The position numbers and the translations under genes are program-made. Below are positions 21,481 through 21,562 of a stretch of 21,562 nucleotides of DNA, one piece after another. The DNA is from Brachionus koreanus (lineage: Eukaryota; Rotifera; Eurotatoria; Ploima; Brachionidae): the NCBI GenBank assembly GCA_016987375.1, contig PJRA01000048.1, positions 1,154,576-1,176,137 of the forward strand, given 5' to 3'. The notes beneath the pieces were generated by a model. That model saw nothing but the letters and a program-made list of their open reading frames with translations, did no database searches and had not been told where the DNA came from. The first letter of the stretch is position 1; every line of letters starts with the position of its first letter.

Positions 21481-21562
21481 CTTAATTTGGTCTCCCAAAA
21501 AAAATAAATTAAAATTGAATAATCATTGAAAATAGCACAAAATTAAAAAATTCATTGTTTCT

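Overview
This is AT-rich animal nuclear DNA (roughly three quarters A+T by eye). It carries three protein genes that can be rebuilt exon by exon, one RNA polymerase III tRNA gene, and a scatter of decayed transposons. The gene families (ADAMTS protease, USP25/28 deubiquitinase, TMEM272-like membrane protein), the many introns of only 45-63 bp and the T-rich acceptors point to a small-genome invertebrate. A rotifer such as Brachionus fits well, but that is inference; nematode, mite or flatworm origins are not excluded.

Layout. 1-946: decayed mariner transposase (+) and the 3' flank of the first gene. 947-1685 (-): two-exon TMEM272-like four-pass membrane protein with two PPSY motifs. 1929-9364 (-): eleven-exon ADAMTS metalloprotease of 855 residues, complete from signal peptide to a C-terminal thrombospondin repeat; its 2.9-kb intron 3 holds a dead non-LTR retrotransposon on the opposite strand. 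9365-11771: spacer between the divergent ADAMTS and USP genes, with a second retrotransposon 3' fragment, an unrecognised 59-codon open stretch and an initiator tRNA-Met gene (10920-10991). 11772-20368 (+): twelve-exon USP25/USP28 orthologue of 1,081 residues with an intact Cys/His/Asn catalytic set. Its long introns hold a mariner with matching terminal repeats (intron 6), a MITE with about 90-bp inverted repeats (intron 7) and a roughly 1-kb degenerate inverted-repeat element (intron 11). 20369-21562: poly(A) signal, a Tc1/mariner transposase fragment (-), and a dense nested palindrome at 21371-21480.

The exon models keep reading frame at every junction (2,568, 3,246 and 684 coding bases, all divisible by three), which is the main support for them. 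The three genes have no evident shared pathway: extracellular matrix proteolysis, ubiquitin removal, and a membrane protein that may recruit WW-domain ubiquitin ligases. I see no new multi-gene system. The less ordinary material is the intron-resident repeats and the terminal palindrome cluster.
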